A stretch of DNA of 30,060 nucleotides from a virus, in IMG/VR virus record IMGVR_UViG_3300000576_000012, positions 1 through 30,060 of that record. One strand, 5' to 3'. The first letter of the stretch is position 1, and each line of letters begins with the position of its first letter. A model generated the notes under the pieces. The model was not told where the DNA came from. It ran no database searches and was given only the letters and a program-made list of their open reading frames with translations. This document shows positions 1-8,383 of this stretch, piece by piece. The translations under genes were made by a program, and so were the position numbers.

Positions 1-96
1 ACCGCAGGAACTGCGGAAATTAACGCCTGTGGAGATATGAGTATGTCGTTGGACAACTCAGCCCAGGAAGCTGCTAGAGCCGTGGCTCAGCAGTAG
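1..96 (+). CDS. 3' end of an unidentified gene (partial)
   Basis: The first 31 codons form an open frame that ends in TAG at 94-96. The start lies outside the window, and too little is visible to assign a function. The tail is rich in Ala, Ser and Gln and ends RAVAQQ. The gene converges on the gp25-like gene, whose stop lies at 98-100, so the two stops are one base apart. Its last seven codons lie inside a 26-bp sequence that recurs inverted at 15463-15488, so this end has been shaped by a rearrangement or doubles as a termination element. I infer a real gene from the open frame and the tight convergent spacing; it could be a chance frame. Confidence 0.45.
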   Translation, partial: TAGTAEINACGDMSMSLDNSAQEAARAVAQQ

Positions 97-101
97 TTCA
101 C
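76..101. repeat. 26-bp inverted repeat, left copy
   Basis: This sequence is the perfect reverse complement of 15463-15488; the bases flanking it on both sides mismatch. Read on the minus strand it starts one base before the TGA stop of the gp25-like gene. The other copy starts one base before the TGA of the tape-measure gene on the plus strand. It contains the small palindrome GAGCC-AC-GGCTC, which could fold as a short hairpin after both stops. Confidence 0.9.
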
Positions 102-478
102 AGTTCTTGTTGATTTCTACGATCATATTCAATTCGTAGTGTGTCTGTGACATCTAGTAGTAAGAAGTTCAACACAACATCCACCCTTAAAACCTGATCT
201 ATCTCAGTTATATTGATATTCACCAACTCTACTCTGGGTTCTCGATCTACAATTCTGCGAACGTCGCTAACCACATCTTGTTCTGTTATTTCATCAAGCG
301 GTTCCATGAGTAGATCAAAGATATCAGAACCGAAGTTTGGACGCATCACCCTCTCTCCACGACGGGTCTCAAACTCGTTAAGAAGGTCTCGCTTTACCAA
401 TTCAATACCTGTAACAGTATACTGACCACGTTCTGCACCTACCGTGCTGAAACCAGTGTAAATATCTCGTTTTGCCAT
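98..478 (-). CDS. 25: Baseplate wedge protein, gp25-like
   Basis: This 126-residue protein matches the GPW/gp25 family in length (T4 gp25 is 132 residues) and pattern. It has an N-terminal YTGFSTVG segment, a central GERVMRPNFGSDIFDLL stretch, and the conserved EPR motif in IVDREPRVEL. In T4, gp25 is a wedge component that primes sheath assembly. It is the last gene of the leftward baseplate block. A divergent sigma-70 promoter for two small rightward genes sits just upstream. The TGA stop falls within the 26-bp inverted repeat shared with the tape-measure gene end. I see no convincing late promoter immediately upstream: a GGTAAATA motif is only a few bases from the ATG. Confidence 0.92.
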   Translation of the reverse strand: MAKRDIYTGFSTVGAERGQYTVTGIELVKRDLLNEFETRRGERVMRPNFGSDIFDLLMEPLDEITEQDVVSDVRRIVDREPRVELVNINITEIDQVLRVDVVLNFLLLDVTDTLRIEYDRRNQQEL

Positions 479-514
479 ATCGTTATTTACCTGGAAAAAA
501 AGCTGATTTTTCGG

Positions 515-542
515 TTGACACCGTGAAATTTTGTGCTATACT
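515..542 (+). promoter_or_regulatory. Sigma-70 promoter for the 630-1060 operon
   Basis: TTGACA at 515-520 and TATACT at 537-542 are separated by 16 nt. This is a near-consensus host-type promoter with an expected start near 549. It points rightward, away from gp25, and is the only promoter visible for the two small genes at 630-1060. Confidence 0.8.
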
Positions 543-547
543 TGGGA

Positions 548-596
548 TGTGACTCATAGAAACCAGTCACAAATAGCCAGCATGTGAACCACGTGC
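548..596 (+). promoter_or_regulatory. Two stem-loops in the early leader
   Basis: TGTGACT (548-554) pairs with AGTCACA (565-571) around a 10-nt loop, right at the expected transcript start. A second hairpin pairs GCATGTG (580-586) with CACGTGC (590-596), with one G-U pair and a 3-nt loop. A stem at the extreme 5' end may protect the message; the second could attenuate transcription since TTTG follows. Function is inferred only. Confidence 0.5.
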
Positions 597-629
597 TTTG
601 TTAAATTGTTGATTATCAAGGAATTACTG

Positions 630-863
630 ATGAACCGCAATGAAATCACTGTTCGATTTGCAGAACTCACTGATCAGATGGAGCAAGTGAACACCTCCCT
701 CAAAACCAAGCGTTTTTACGCAATCCAAGAATACCGCAATGGTAAGCTGTTTGATTTTGGCATGTACGATGGCGTACGCAAAAAGTATGTTATCTGCAAC
801 GTCAGTGCCACAGATGCTGAAAACGCCCTCTCTGAAATCCAATCCATGGTGAACCAATCATGA
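630..863 (+). CDS. Small protein of unknown function
   Basis: This 77-residue protein is not a family I recognise. I chose the ATG at 630 because AAGGA lies at a good distance upstream (about 618-622); an in-frame TTG at 606 has no such site. The middle reads FYAIQEYRNGKLFDFGMYDGVRKKYVIC, which looks like two or three beta strands, and the ends look helical. It is the first gene after a sigma-70 promoter and shares an ATGA stop/start with the next gene, so the two are translationally coupled. Its position among late baseplate genes, on the opposite strand with an early-type promoter, suggests an inserted early operon. Confidence 0.75.
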   Translation: MNRNEITVRFAELTDQMEQVNTSLKTKRFYAIQEYRNGKLFDFGMYDGVRKKYVICNVSATDAENALSEIQSMVNQS

Positions 864-1060
864 GCATTGAGCAAGTACTTGAATGTAATATTCAAGAGCT
901 GAACAAGATGTACTATGATCAGCTACGAAAAACTGCTGAACTCAAAGAGCAATTGCAATGCTACAAAGCTTGCGTCAAAGAATTGCATGATACACTGAGT
1001 AACGGCGAAACCATCTCTGATGATCGTCTCCAAGAGATCAAACAGATGATTCAAGGTTAA
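860..1060 (+). CDS. Small helical protein of unknown function
   Basis: This 66-residue protein overlaps the upstream gene by 4 bp (ATGA). It looks almost entirely helical, with a heptad-like run MYYDQLRKTAELKEQLQC and three cysteines, so a short coiled coil is likely. No family is recognised. Its 3' end overlaps the end of the leftward gene 1038-1871 by 23 bp in convergent orientation, consistent with compact phage packing. Expression should come from the promoter at 515-542. Confidence 0.65.
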   Translation: MSIEQVLECNIQELNKMYYDQLRKTAELKEQLQCYKACVKELHDTLSNGETISDDRLQEIKQMIQG

Positions 1061-1871
1061 CAGGTAAGCAAACTGGAACAACAGGAACGCTCAAACCTGG
1101 CAAAGTATCATCAATGAACTCAACAATGGTTTGCAGCAATTCTGTTGGTAATGAGTTCACTACCATCTTCAGTATCTGACCTTTCTCATACTCTGGAAAA
1201 TCAAATCCAGGTATGAGAGGGTCAGGTACTGATAAATCTATTGAAAACCCCGAGAAAGATAGCCCTCTTGGTATCTGGTTGAGTATGTCTTGTGCATTCG
1301 GTATTTGTGGCAGTGAAGCCAAACTAGACACCTCAAGTATATCTGCAACTTCATTTGCCAACCCAAACAAAAAATTTATCATAATATCTTGATATTCTCC
1401 GATTAGAATCTGCAAAGAACTCAAGATTTCCATCTCTGGCCACTCTAAATCTTGATATAAACCAGGTATACTCATTGGTGAAATATTTGCCAATAGTACC
1501 TCAGGATTGAGTTGTAACAGTGTATCCAATGTTGCCCCAGGTATTCCAGGTATGCTGGGTAGCGGCAAACTAACCACACTTGATAACACTTGATATGCAG
1601 ACGACATAACACTTAACAGTTGAAAGCTTTGTAGTTGGTTAGCAAACATCTCCAATTCCAACCCAGGTGATGCAGTAGATGGCCATGCTATCTGAGGCAT
1701 ACCTGGCATTGGTGGTAGAACTATATTGGTGTCTGGTGGTTTAATAGAAATTTCTTGCACTTGTGATATAGAAAAAGATGCAGTGCTTTGTATTAATTGA
1801 AACAATCCATCTACTGAACTTCTAATTTGTGAATATGTTGGAAATGGACCTGGTGAACATATTACTGCCAT
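1038..1871 (-). CDS. Pro-rich putative baseplate/virion protein
   Basis: This 277-residue protein is rich in Pro, Leu, Ile and Ser, with recurring IPG, MPG and LPxIP motifs (for example SLPLPSIPGIPGA and LPPMPGMPQIAWP). There is no signal peptide or obvious membrane segment; hydrophobic runs alternate with helical segments. I do not recognise a family. It lies 2 nt downstream of the gp5-like spike gene in the same leftward operon, so a baseplate or tail role is inferred from context alone. The repeated Pro-Gly turns suggest an extended structural protein. Confidence 0.7.
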   Translation of the reverse strand: MAVICSPGPFPTYSQIRSSVDGLFQLIQSTASFSISQVQEISIKPPDTNIVLPPMPGMPQIAWPSTASPGLELEMFANQLQSFQLLSVMSSAYQVLSSVVSLPLPSIPGIPGATLDTLLQLNPEVLLANISPMSIPGLYQDLEWPEMEILSSLQILIGEYQDIMINFLFGLANEVADILEVSSLASLPQIPNAQDILNQIPRGLSFSGFSIDLSVPDPLIPGFDFPEYEKGQILKMVVNSLPTELLQTIVEFIDDTLPGLSVPVVPVCLPVNLESSV

Positions 1872-1873
1872 TT

Positions 1874-2998
1874 TTAGTTACTCTTGTGTGTTGGACTTGG
1901 TTCATGTGTTGGTAGACGAGGTACTATGGTCCCATCCACTGCTACCAACCTTTCAGCGCTACCAGTCTGTAACTTTAATCCTCTTGAAGGTGCGTCACTA
2001 TGTATACTTACATCACCTATACCTCTGATATTGAAATCTTGACCACTGTTTAGTGTGAAAGATTTATCAGATAGCATGTTGATGTTATTTCCTGCGAACA
2101 TATTGATATTATTATCTGCGTGTATATTAACGTCTTGTTCTGCTCTCACGGTATAGCTTTTTTCAGTGTAAGCATCTATGTTACCTTCAGCATCCATTTG
2201 CATCCATGCTGTTCCATCACGATTGATGATGTACACCAAACCATTTGTTTCATCAAGAAGAAGCTGAGCACCGCTGCGGGTTCTCAGTCTGATTTTTTCT
2301 TCACCTTCTTTGTCATCCATTACAAACTGTGACCCACCTTTTCTGCCACGACCGTTTGTACGCTTTGGCCCAGGTGTTGATATACCATAAACCTCTGAGG
2401 GTGATTCGCGCCTCGCACCACTGGTTGATATTCCACGAATGGGATCACCAAGCAACCCTTGTTTCTGTAGTGCATCACGAACTTCTTTTAGAACTGGTCT
2501 GCGTTTAGTTTGTTCTCGTAATGCGTCAATCCTTGCACTCTTTTTGTTGTGCTCTGCGGTTGGCACTTGACCATCACTGTATGATGTAGATGCTGGTATA
2601 CCAGGTACCATATTGTTCATGAACTGTTGATAGAGACAGCCAATCCATACACCTCTGCTGGTATCTCCATTTACAAACATAATTAGTACGATACTGTTTA
2701 TATCAGGTGGTACCATCCAAAAGCCATAGCTATTTTGTGACTCTTCGGCGTTTGCTGGATCATTGCCGATTTCTTCTGGATTTGTGGCACCAGCGAAAGG
2801 TGAGCAATAACTTACAGTGATCCATGAGCCTTCATTGTTTGGATTACCTCCGAACTCAGGAACGAACACACGCAATCTTCCCATGCGTTGTGCATCTTTG
2901 TTATCACGAACCACGCCTTGGTAAATACCATGCTTTAGTTTTAGTACACCATCTGGTTCAGTGTATCTTGGTTTTGAGGTTCTTCTGTTAAGTGCCAT
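1874..2998 (-). CDS. 5: Baseplate hub/spike protein, gp5-like without lysozyme
   Basis: This 374-residue protein has an N-terminal OB-fold-type segment (about residues 17-135; GIYQGVVRDNKDAQRMGRLR, then WITVSYCSPFAG and VPPDINSIVLIMFVNGD). This is the pattern of gp5/VgrG/gpV spike proteins. The C-terminal part (about 225-335) has short repeats of the type VNIHADNNINMFAGNNINM. Such repeats build the triple-stranded beta-helix of the T4 gp5 needle. The lysozyme domain of T4 gp5 is absent: the middle region is only about 90 residues of charged linker. It follows the 812-residue gene by 3 nt. It should form the membrane-puncturing tip at the centre of the baseplate. Confidence 0.85.
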   Translation of the reverse strand: MALNRRTSKPRYTEPDGVLKLKHGIYQGVVRDNKDAQRMGRLRVFVPEFGGNPNNEGSWITVSYCSPFAGATNPEEIGNDPANAEESQNSYGFWMVPPDINSIVLIMFVNGDTSRGVWIGCLYQQFMNNMVPGIPASTSYSDGQVPTAEHNKKSARIDALREQTKRRPVLKEVRDALQKQGLLGDPIRGISTSGARRESPSEVYGISTPGPKRTNGRGRKGGSQFVMDDKEGEEKIRLRTRSGAQLLLDETNGLVYIINRDGTAWMQMDAEGNIDAYTEKSYTVRAEQDVNIHADNNINMFAGNNINMLSDKSFTLNSGQDFNIRGIGDVSIHSDAPSRGLKLQTGSAERLVAVDGTIVPRLPTHEPSPTHKSN

Positions 2999-3001
2999 AG
3001 A

Positions 3002-5440
3002 TTAGTCTAGCCTGTCTCTTGTTAAGTCTTCTTTCGTGTTTTCCAATCTTTCTACCGCCTCATCCAAGACTCGTAATCTCCGGATAAGCCTTTCTCTTTC
3101 TTCGTCAGTTTCAGTTCTCGAAGTTCTTACCAACCGTTCTTGTTCTTGTCTCAGGCGTTCTATACCTCGCCTTATGTTCATTACTGCTTCAACTTCTGGG
3201 TCTATGGTCCTTATATCGGGAAATCCACTGGTATCTATTTCTTCCACAGAAGCCTCAACTTCCCCAGACGCTTCAACTTCCCCAGACGCTTCAACCTCAT
3301 CCCCCAACACAACAGGTATTCCGTTGGAAAATGTAACATCGTCATTAACATTTATACGCAAGTCTCTGATTGCATTTAGTGTTTGAGTAAAGATTCCATT
3401 GGAAAAGTCACTTACCACTTCTCTCACAAAATACAAGCCATTTATCACTGTGTTTTGACTACCACCTGGAGTTGAACCAGTTATTGGGTCTGGTGCATCA
3501 GGTAAAAAGCTCCTGAACAAAAAGTATGTCTGTGTGTAAGTGCTGTTGTTAGTACCTCTTGATCTTTTTCTTCTCCCAAGAAATCTAGAAAATTCATCTC
3601 TACTCAGTGACACAGGGTCAGGTTCCAACCAAAACGGATCTCCTTTTACCTTTAGTTCTATATTAACCAAGTCTCTTGCTGTTGGCGATATTAACTGTTC
3701 AAACAAACTACTCAGTAGTGCTCGACCAGGCCCATCGCTTCCTTCTATACCGACCATTGATTGACCTGGGTGGTCCTCGATGGTGGGTGGATTTATTAAA
3801 GTTCCTCTTCTTGATTGTTCTGTTATTTGTTCGCTTATTTGCTCAGCAAACACTGGGTTATCATCATTCAGTAAGTCTGATCTTGTCTGTCTCCAAGGTT
3901 CGCTGGTTTCTCTAAATCTTTGTTCAGACTCTATAGCTCTCTGTCTTTGTTCTCTTTGTCTTCTTGTACGATTGTCAGGTTCTTCACTTATTTGTTGCTC
4001 AGGTGCAAACGATACAGTAACTTGTTCAAATTGTTCAATCTGCGGGAACAGTTCGACTCGCTGTTCTGAATCATTAACTAATAAATCAAGTGTTGCAGCA
4101 TAAAAAGAATCTATAACAGATATTTGTTGTTCTGCGTCAGATAAATCTACTTCACTGGCACTATCAGTGGTATCACTCTGCGTTTTCTTACCACCTTGCC
4201 AAGGTAAGGCAATGTACCAGTTGAAATTAAACTGCATATTGAAGTCCAGTACTTGATCATTCAAACCAGTAAACAAATGGTTGTATACTTTTCTTATCTT
4301 TCCTTGTTGTATTCTTTCAGCCACTTCTTTTTCACTGTCTACGTCATCTAATTGTTTTGGATCTGAAATAACAGTTGATACTTCATAAAACACAATTTCA
4401 TACCGATAATCATACGAGTAGTTGTTAGATAAGAAATCAAAACCAGTTACCTCTACGCCACCAATAAGTCTGAACAAATCAAATACTGTTTTTTTCTTGG
4501 TTCCTCTTTTTTCTGTGTCATCTGGGGATTCGTTTGCTGTGACTTGCTCTTGGAAATAGTCTGTTGCACTCAAAACCATTCTTACCACAGTTTCAATAGA
4601 TGTTCCTGCTGGCATAGTTATATCTAAACCATCACCACCTTCTGTGGTTGTTGCGTCTCGTTCAAATCCTTCTAATTTTTCTTTTTTTATCTGTAATGAA
4701 CCTATTTGTTTGTTACCATTTTCGTTAGTATCAGACACGTCAAAAAAGAATCTATTTGGCTTCGTTTTTGTTGCTTCTTCCACTGAGTCTTGTTCTCTTT
4801 TGTTTAGTTCCGCTACAAACCCATCAAAGAATTCTTGAACTGTAGTTACGTTCTTGACAGTCATATCAGCTTTTAGTCGGGTAGTATCTTTAAATGCTGT
4901 ATCGTCATATAAAACTGCGTTTATGTTATACACACTACCAGATGGTGTAACATCTATGCTTGTGGTCGTGAATAGTAAAGGCCACACCCATCTTAGATTC
5001 GCTAACTCTGAGTTTTCAATGGGTTGTTGTGTGTCTGGATCTCTCGCCCTGAATGTTAGTTCTAGGTAGTAAGGTACAGTTAATAATTGTGGAATACCAA
5101 GTGATATTGCAGCATCAGATATGATATCAATAAGTGTTGCACCAAAGGGTTGTCTAAGTGTCATCTCAAACCTGGTGCTCATGCCAACACCTGTTTGTTT
5201 ATTCATACCACCTACACTAAAGATTTTCACATTGTCTATGCCTATGGTTGATGCAGCAGTTTCAGCGATAACCACTTCTCTGCCTTCAGTTTCACTTCGA
5301 CCTTTATATTTTGGCTCAACGAGGTATAATCTGAAATGGTAGTCATACTGTGTGTATTGATCAAGTATGTTTTCCAAGATGCCCTCAGCTTCGGATATTC
5401 TATCTAATGTTGTGGGCTTTGAAGTTGCTCCTCTTGGCAT
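3002..5440 (-). CDS. Large putative baseplate hub protein (gp27-like by position)
   Basis: This 812-residue protein begins with beta-rich sequence (YDYHFRLYLVEPKY, then TRFEMTLRQPFGATLIDII and PYYLELTFRARD). This resembles tail-hub proteins that mix beta barrels with inserted domains. Its place directly before the gp5-like spike gene is where a gp27-like hub would be expected, but T4 gp27 is only 391 residues, so the assignment is positional. Around residues 710-735 a Glu/Ala/Ser segment carries an 18-bp tandem repeat (EVEASG units). The last 90 residues are a charged coiled coil. Its ATG overlaps the gp53 stop by one base (TAATG). Confidence 0.65.
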   Translation of the reverse strand: MPRGATSKPTTLDRISEAEGILENILDQYTQYDYHFRLYLVEPKYKGRSETEGREVVIAETAASTIGIDNVKIFSVGGMNKQTGVGMSTRFEMTLRQPFGATLIDIISDAAISLGIPQLLTVPYYLELTFRARDPDTQQPIENSELANLRWVWPLLFTTTSIDVTPSGSVYNINAVLYDDTAFKDTTRLKADMTVKNVTTVQEFFDGFVAELNKREQDSVEEATKTKPNRFFFDVSDTNENGNKQIGSLQIKKEKLEGFERDATTTEGGDGLDITMPAGTSIETVVRMVLSATDYFQEQVTANESPDDTEKRGTKKKTVFDLFRLIGGVEVTGFDFLSNNYSYDYRYEIVFYEVSTVISDPKQLDDVDSEKEVAERIQQGKIRKVYNHLFTGLNDQVLDFNMQFNFNWYIALPWQGGKKTQSDTTDSASEVDLSDAEQQISVIDSFYAATLDLLVNDSEQRVELFPQIEQFEQVTVSFAPEQQISEEPDNRTRRQREQRQRAIESEQRFRETSEPWRQTRSDLLNDDNPVFAEQISEQITEQSRRGTLINPPTIEDHPGQSMVGIEGSDGPGRALLSSLFEQLISPTARDLVNIELKVKGDPFWLEPDPVSLSRDEFSRFLGRRKRSRGTNNSTYTQTYFLFRSFLPDAPDPITGSTPGGSQNTVINGLYFVREVVSDFSNGIFTQTLNAIRDLRINVNDDVTFSNGIPVVLGDEVEASGEVEASGEVEASVEEIDTSGFPDIRTIDPEVEAVMNIRRGIERLRQEQERLVRTSRTETDEERERLIRRLRVLDEAVERLENTKEDLTRDRLD
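3252..3300 (-). repeat. 18-bp in-frame tandem repeat
   Basis: Two complete 18-bp units (3252-3269 and 3270-3287, one mismatch) and a partial third (3288-3300) encode EVEASG repeats in the hub-like protein. The copies are nearly identical, which suggests recent slippage expansion of an acidic linker. Confidence 0.9.
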
Positions 5441-5730
5441 TAACGAATTTCCTTTATGTTGTCAAGTGCTGGTATGAATATTTCTAAACCAGCAACAAAA
5501 TCTTCTATTGGGTCTATCAGTTCATCGGGATTTCTGACAGCAAATACCCACCATAATCTTGGTGTTCCATATTGCTTCGCTGCTAATAGATCAGGCCTTC
5601 TTTCCATATCAGGTGTTATCGTATAGAGAATATCATTATCAGAAGGAGGTATTCTACGCAGATTCAACAAATCCAAGTAAAAGTCTCGGATGGGCGTATC
5701 CAAATACTGGCTTGTGTTTTTTTGTGTCAT
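5440..5730 (-). CDS. 53: Baseplate wedge protein, gp53-like
   Basis: This 96-residue protein has the gp53/LysM-like tail-protein pattern: ITPDMERRPDLLAAKQYG, then PRLWWVFAVRNPDELIDPI and a closing FIPALDNIKEIR. In T4, gp53 joins neighbouring wedges around the hub. T4 gp53 is about 196 residues, so this is a minimal form that keeps the LysM-like core. It overlaps the upstream gene by 4 bp (ATGA) and the downstream gene by one base, so all three are translationally coupled. Confidence 0.85.
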   Translation of the reverse strand: MTQKNTSQYLDTPIRDFYLDLLNLRRIPPSDNDILYTITPDMERRPDLLAAKQYGTPRLWWVFAVRNPDELIDPIEDFVAGLEIFIPALDNIKEIR

Positions 5731-6410
5731 AGATATCCTCTATTAAGTAGTTGGCCATTCTTGAACTTTGATAAGTTGAAGTTTTCTCTCACGTCTCTTG
5801 GGTTCTGTTGAACCAACAATGAAATAGTAACGAAAAGTTTAGTTGGTAAATTAACAACATTGTTCCCACTCAAATCAAAGCCAGTATCATCGAGTCCACT
5901 TAAAAATCTTTCTGCTGATATTTCTTCTGGTAATTGAACAGGCGTATAATCAACGTCTTTTTGTAAGTTATATGAAATTCTATTTACAACCACAGGAACA
6001 TTACTGAACATGTGTGGTCCAAGATAATTAAACCTTAACACAGGAGGCGGAGTTCCTCTTCTAGAACTTGGAGTCCTGAGTCCATATTCAATCATTGTCA
6101 TTGATTTTAAAAAATGAAGCACTGCCAACAAATATCTACCTTCACCATTAGTTTGTACGGTAAAGTCAGCATTAACTTGCAATTCGTCAGGTGCAGAGTT
6201 TTTAAACTGATAATAACTATAGTTTGTATGAGTGAAGCTAAAGTTCTCATATGACGCATTTCGGTTCACGAGAACGTCTGGTGTATACGGAAACAAAATA
6301 CCATTAGTTGGTATAAGCGGTTGGAGTAAATTACTATGCTCATTCTTACCTAATATTTCTTCTCTTGTGCCATTTGCTGGAACACCAAGTCTTGCTCTTT
6401 TATCACTCAT
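5727..6410 (-). CDS. Baseplate/tail-tube-like structural protein
   Basis: This 227-residue protein shows features common in myophage tube-initiator and tube-related proteins: ADFTVQTNGEGRYLLAVLHF, then SMTMIEYG, a PPPVLRFNYLG turn, and VPVVVNRISYNL followed by DVDYTPV. T4 gp48 or gp54 would be the positional counterparts, but I cannot tell which. It is the first gene of the leftward gp53-hub-spike operon. A CATAAATA late-type motif lies 28 nt upstream of its ATG. The assignment to a family is from pattern memory and should be confirmed by profile search. Confidence 0.65.
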   Translation of the reverse strand: MSDKRARLGVPANGTREEILGKNEHSNLLQPLIPTNGILFPYTPDVLVNRNASYENFSFTHTNYSYYQFKNSAPDELQVNADFTVQTNGEGRYLLAVLHFLKSMTMIEYGLRTPSSRRGTPPPVLRFNYLGPHMFSNVPVVVNRISYNLQKDVDYTPVQLPEEISAERFLSGLDDTGFDLSGNNVVNLPTKLFVTISLLVQQNPRDVRENFNLSKFKNGQLLNRGYL

Positions 6411-6438
6411 TTATTTTTAACCTTATATGTGTTATATC

Positions 6439-6446
6439 TATTTATG
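6439..6446 (-). promoter_or_regulatory. T4-type late promoter motif
   Basis: CATAAATA on the minus strand, one base from the TATAAATA late consensus, lies 28 nt before the ATG of the first leftward baseplate gene. Confidence 0.6.
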
Positions 6447-6509
6447 GGTTGATTTTTATGATTTTTTATGATACAGTTAATTATACTTTATTATTATTAT
6501 AGGAGAATG

Positions 6510-7349
6510 ATGGCTGGACAGAATTACCTTGCAAATAAAGATATGTTAGCAGAAATACATAAAAGTAAAATTTCATACTGTGAGTTCATTGACGAAGAAA
6601 AGTATCATCAACATGATATTATAGTAGACGACCTTTCTGAAATATTTGATTCTGAAACACAAGAACAAGCAAAACAAAATAAAGCAGATCGGCTATCTTC
6701 AAGTGGATACAAAGCTGCTATGGAGTTATTCAAGAAAAACGAACTCGTAACAAAACCCAAGATGGCAACTTACAAAGTTGACCCACAATCTTTCACGATA
6801 GACGATTTAATATTTCGCGTGTATACATTTGAACATATACCGCCAAACAACAAAAAGAAAAAGATCAAAAAAGAACGTGATAAGTACATGAGGACCAACT
6901 TTATTCCTTTCAAACACTACATTATTCAAAATGGCCAAGCAGTTGAAGTTGGGAGAAGTCACAGCAAAAACGGTGAGTTTTGCACAACCCACGGAAGTCT
7001 CACTGATAAATTATCAAGAATGATTATTCTACTCACTGAGCGTTATAGCCAAAGATATAATTGGAGAGGCTACACTTATTTAAGTGAAATGATCGGTGAA
7101 AGTTTATTACAATTAACACAAGTAGCACTTGAATTCAACGAGATGAAAAGCGATAACCCATTCTCGTATTACACCAAAGTGTTACAAAATTCATTCACAC
7201 GTGTTCTGAACTATGAGAAGAAGATACAAAAAGCAAAAGATGAAATTCTAATTGACATGGGTCAAAACCCAAGTTATAGCAGACAAATTGAACACGAAGA
7301 AGAAATGAGAATACTCAGAGAACAAAACTCAGACGAAACAGATTTTTAA
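6510..7349 (+). CDS. 55: Late-transcription sigma factor, gp55-like
   Basis: This 279-residue protein has a sigma-70 region-2-like core near residues 187-245: YNWRGYTYLSEMIGESLLQL, then NPFSYYTKVLQNSFTRVLN and EKKIQKAKDEIL. In T4, gp55 binds core RNA polymerase and recognises TATAAATA late promoters; matching motifs occur in this window. I prefer ATG 6510 to the adjacent ATG 6507 because AGGAG (6501-6505) is better spaced from it. T4 gp55 is 185 residues, so there is roughly 95 residues of extra N-terminal sequence with a basic PPNNKKKKIKKERDKYMR stretch. It is first in a rightward set with gp47 and gp46. A TATACT at 6482-6487 is a possible -10 element. Confidence 0.88.
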   Translation: MAGQNYLANKDMLAEIHKSKISYCEFIDEEKYHQHDIIVDDLSEIFDSETQEQAKQNKADRLSSSGYKAAMELFKKNELVTKPKMATYKVDPQSFTIDDLIFRVYTFEHIPPNNKKKKIKKERDKYMRTNFIPFKHYIIQNGQAVEVGRSHSKNGEFCTTHGSLTDKLSRMIILLTERYSQRYNWRGYTYLSEMIGESLLQLTQVALEFNEMKSDNPFSYYTKVLQNSFTRVLNYEKKIQKAKDEILIDMGQNPSYSRQIEHEEEMRILREQNSDETDF

Positions 7350-7365
7350 CTTCAAAGGAGAAAAT

Positions 7366-8379
7366 ATGCCGCGTGCATTTGATAAGGCAATGGTCTTTAC
7401 TGACCTGCATTACGGTCTTAAACACAATAGCCAACAACACAATCAAGACTGTGAAGATTTCATAAAATGGATGATTGATCTCGCAAAAAAAGAAAATTGT
7501 GACACTGCTTTATTCCTTGGTGACTATCATCATCACCGCGCATCAGTTAATGTGAGCACACTAAATTATATGGTTCGCGGATTAGAGCTTTTGAATGATA
7601 ACTTCAACAAAGTGTACTTCATCGTTGGCAACCACGATATGTTCTACAGAGAAAAGCGTGATGTGCATTCTCTTCCCATGGCCTCACAGTTTGAAAATAT
7701 CATTGTTGTAGATGAACAAATCGTTGAAAACAATATCGCCGTTGTACCTTGGCTAGTAAAAGACGAATGGAATGATGTTCTAAATCTCAATGTGAAATAT
7801 ATCTTTGGGCATTTTGAACTACCACACTTCAAGATGAATGCAATGGTAGAAATGCCAGATAATGGTGGGTTAAAAGCAGAACATCTACAAACACCTGAAC
7901 TGGTATTCACAGGTCACTTCCACAAACGACAAAAACGAGATAATGTGTGTTACATTGGAAACCCATTCGGTCATAACTATGCAGACGCATGGGACTTTGA
8001 GCGTGGATGCATGATTCTTGAATGGGATAAAGAACCTCAGTTCTACAACTACCCATACGGTCCACGTTATATCAGCGTAACTCTAAGTGACTTGATTGAT
8101 AATGCAGACTCTTACTTAACTCCAAGCACACACGCAAAGGTCTTGCTAGATATAGACATATCATATGAAGAGGCAAACTTCTTGCGAGAAACATTCATTG
8201 AGAAGTATAATATCCGAGAGTTGAAGTTAGTCCCACAGCGAGAAGACATTGAGTTCGAAGAAACCACTGGTAATATATCTTTCAAAACAGTAGATCAAAT
8301 CGTCAACGCAGAAATAAGAGAAATAGAAAGTGAAACTTTTGACACAAACAAACTATTGACAATTTACAACGAGCTTTGA
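7366..8379 (+). CDS. 47: Recombination nuclease subunit gp47 (Mre11/SbcD-like)
   Basis: This 337-residue calcineurin-type phosphoesterase has the ordered metal-binding motifs of the Mre11 family: FTDLH (D13, H15), LGDYHHHR (D53), VGNHD (N89-D91), FGHFE, and TGHFHKRQ. The length equals T4 gp47 (339). With gp46 it makes the nuclease-ATPase that resects DNA ends for recombination-dependent replication. An AAGGAG site precedes the ATG by a normal distance. The gp46 gene begins 4 nt after its stop. Confidence 0.95.
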   Translation: MPRAFDKAMVFTDLHYGLKHNSQQHNQDCEDFIKWMIDLAKKENCDTALFLGDYHHHRASVNVSTLNYMVRGLELLNDNFNKVYFIVGNHDMFYREKRDVHSLPMASQFENIIVVDEQIVENNIAVVPWLVKDEWNDVLNLNVKYIFGHFELPHFKMNAMVEMPDNGGLKAEHLQTPELVFTGHFHKRQKRDNVCYIGNPFGHNYADAWDFERGCMILEWDKEPQFYNYPYGPRYISVTLSDLIDNADSYLTPSTHAKVLLDIDISYEEANFLRETFIEKYNIRELKLVPQREDIEFEETTGNISFKTVDQIVNAEIREIESETFDTNKLLTIYNEL

Positions 8380-8383
8380 AACT

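Noticed and set aside
483-492. GGTAAATA as a late promoter for gp25
   Set aside because: It lies only about 5-7 nt from the gp25 ATG, too close to serve that gene.
3036-5342. Several rightward frames over the hub gene
   Set aside because: They are antisense to a well-supported 812-residue gene and have no start signals or recognisable motifs.
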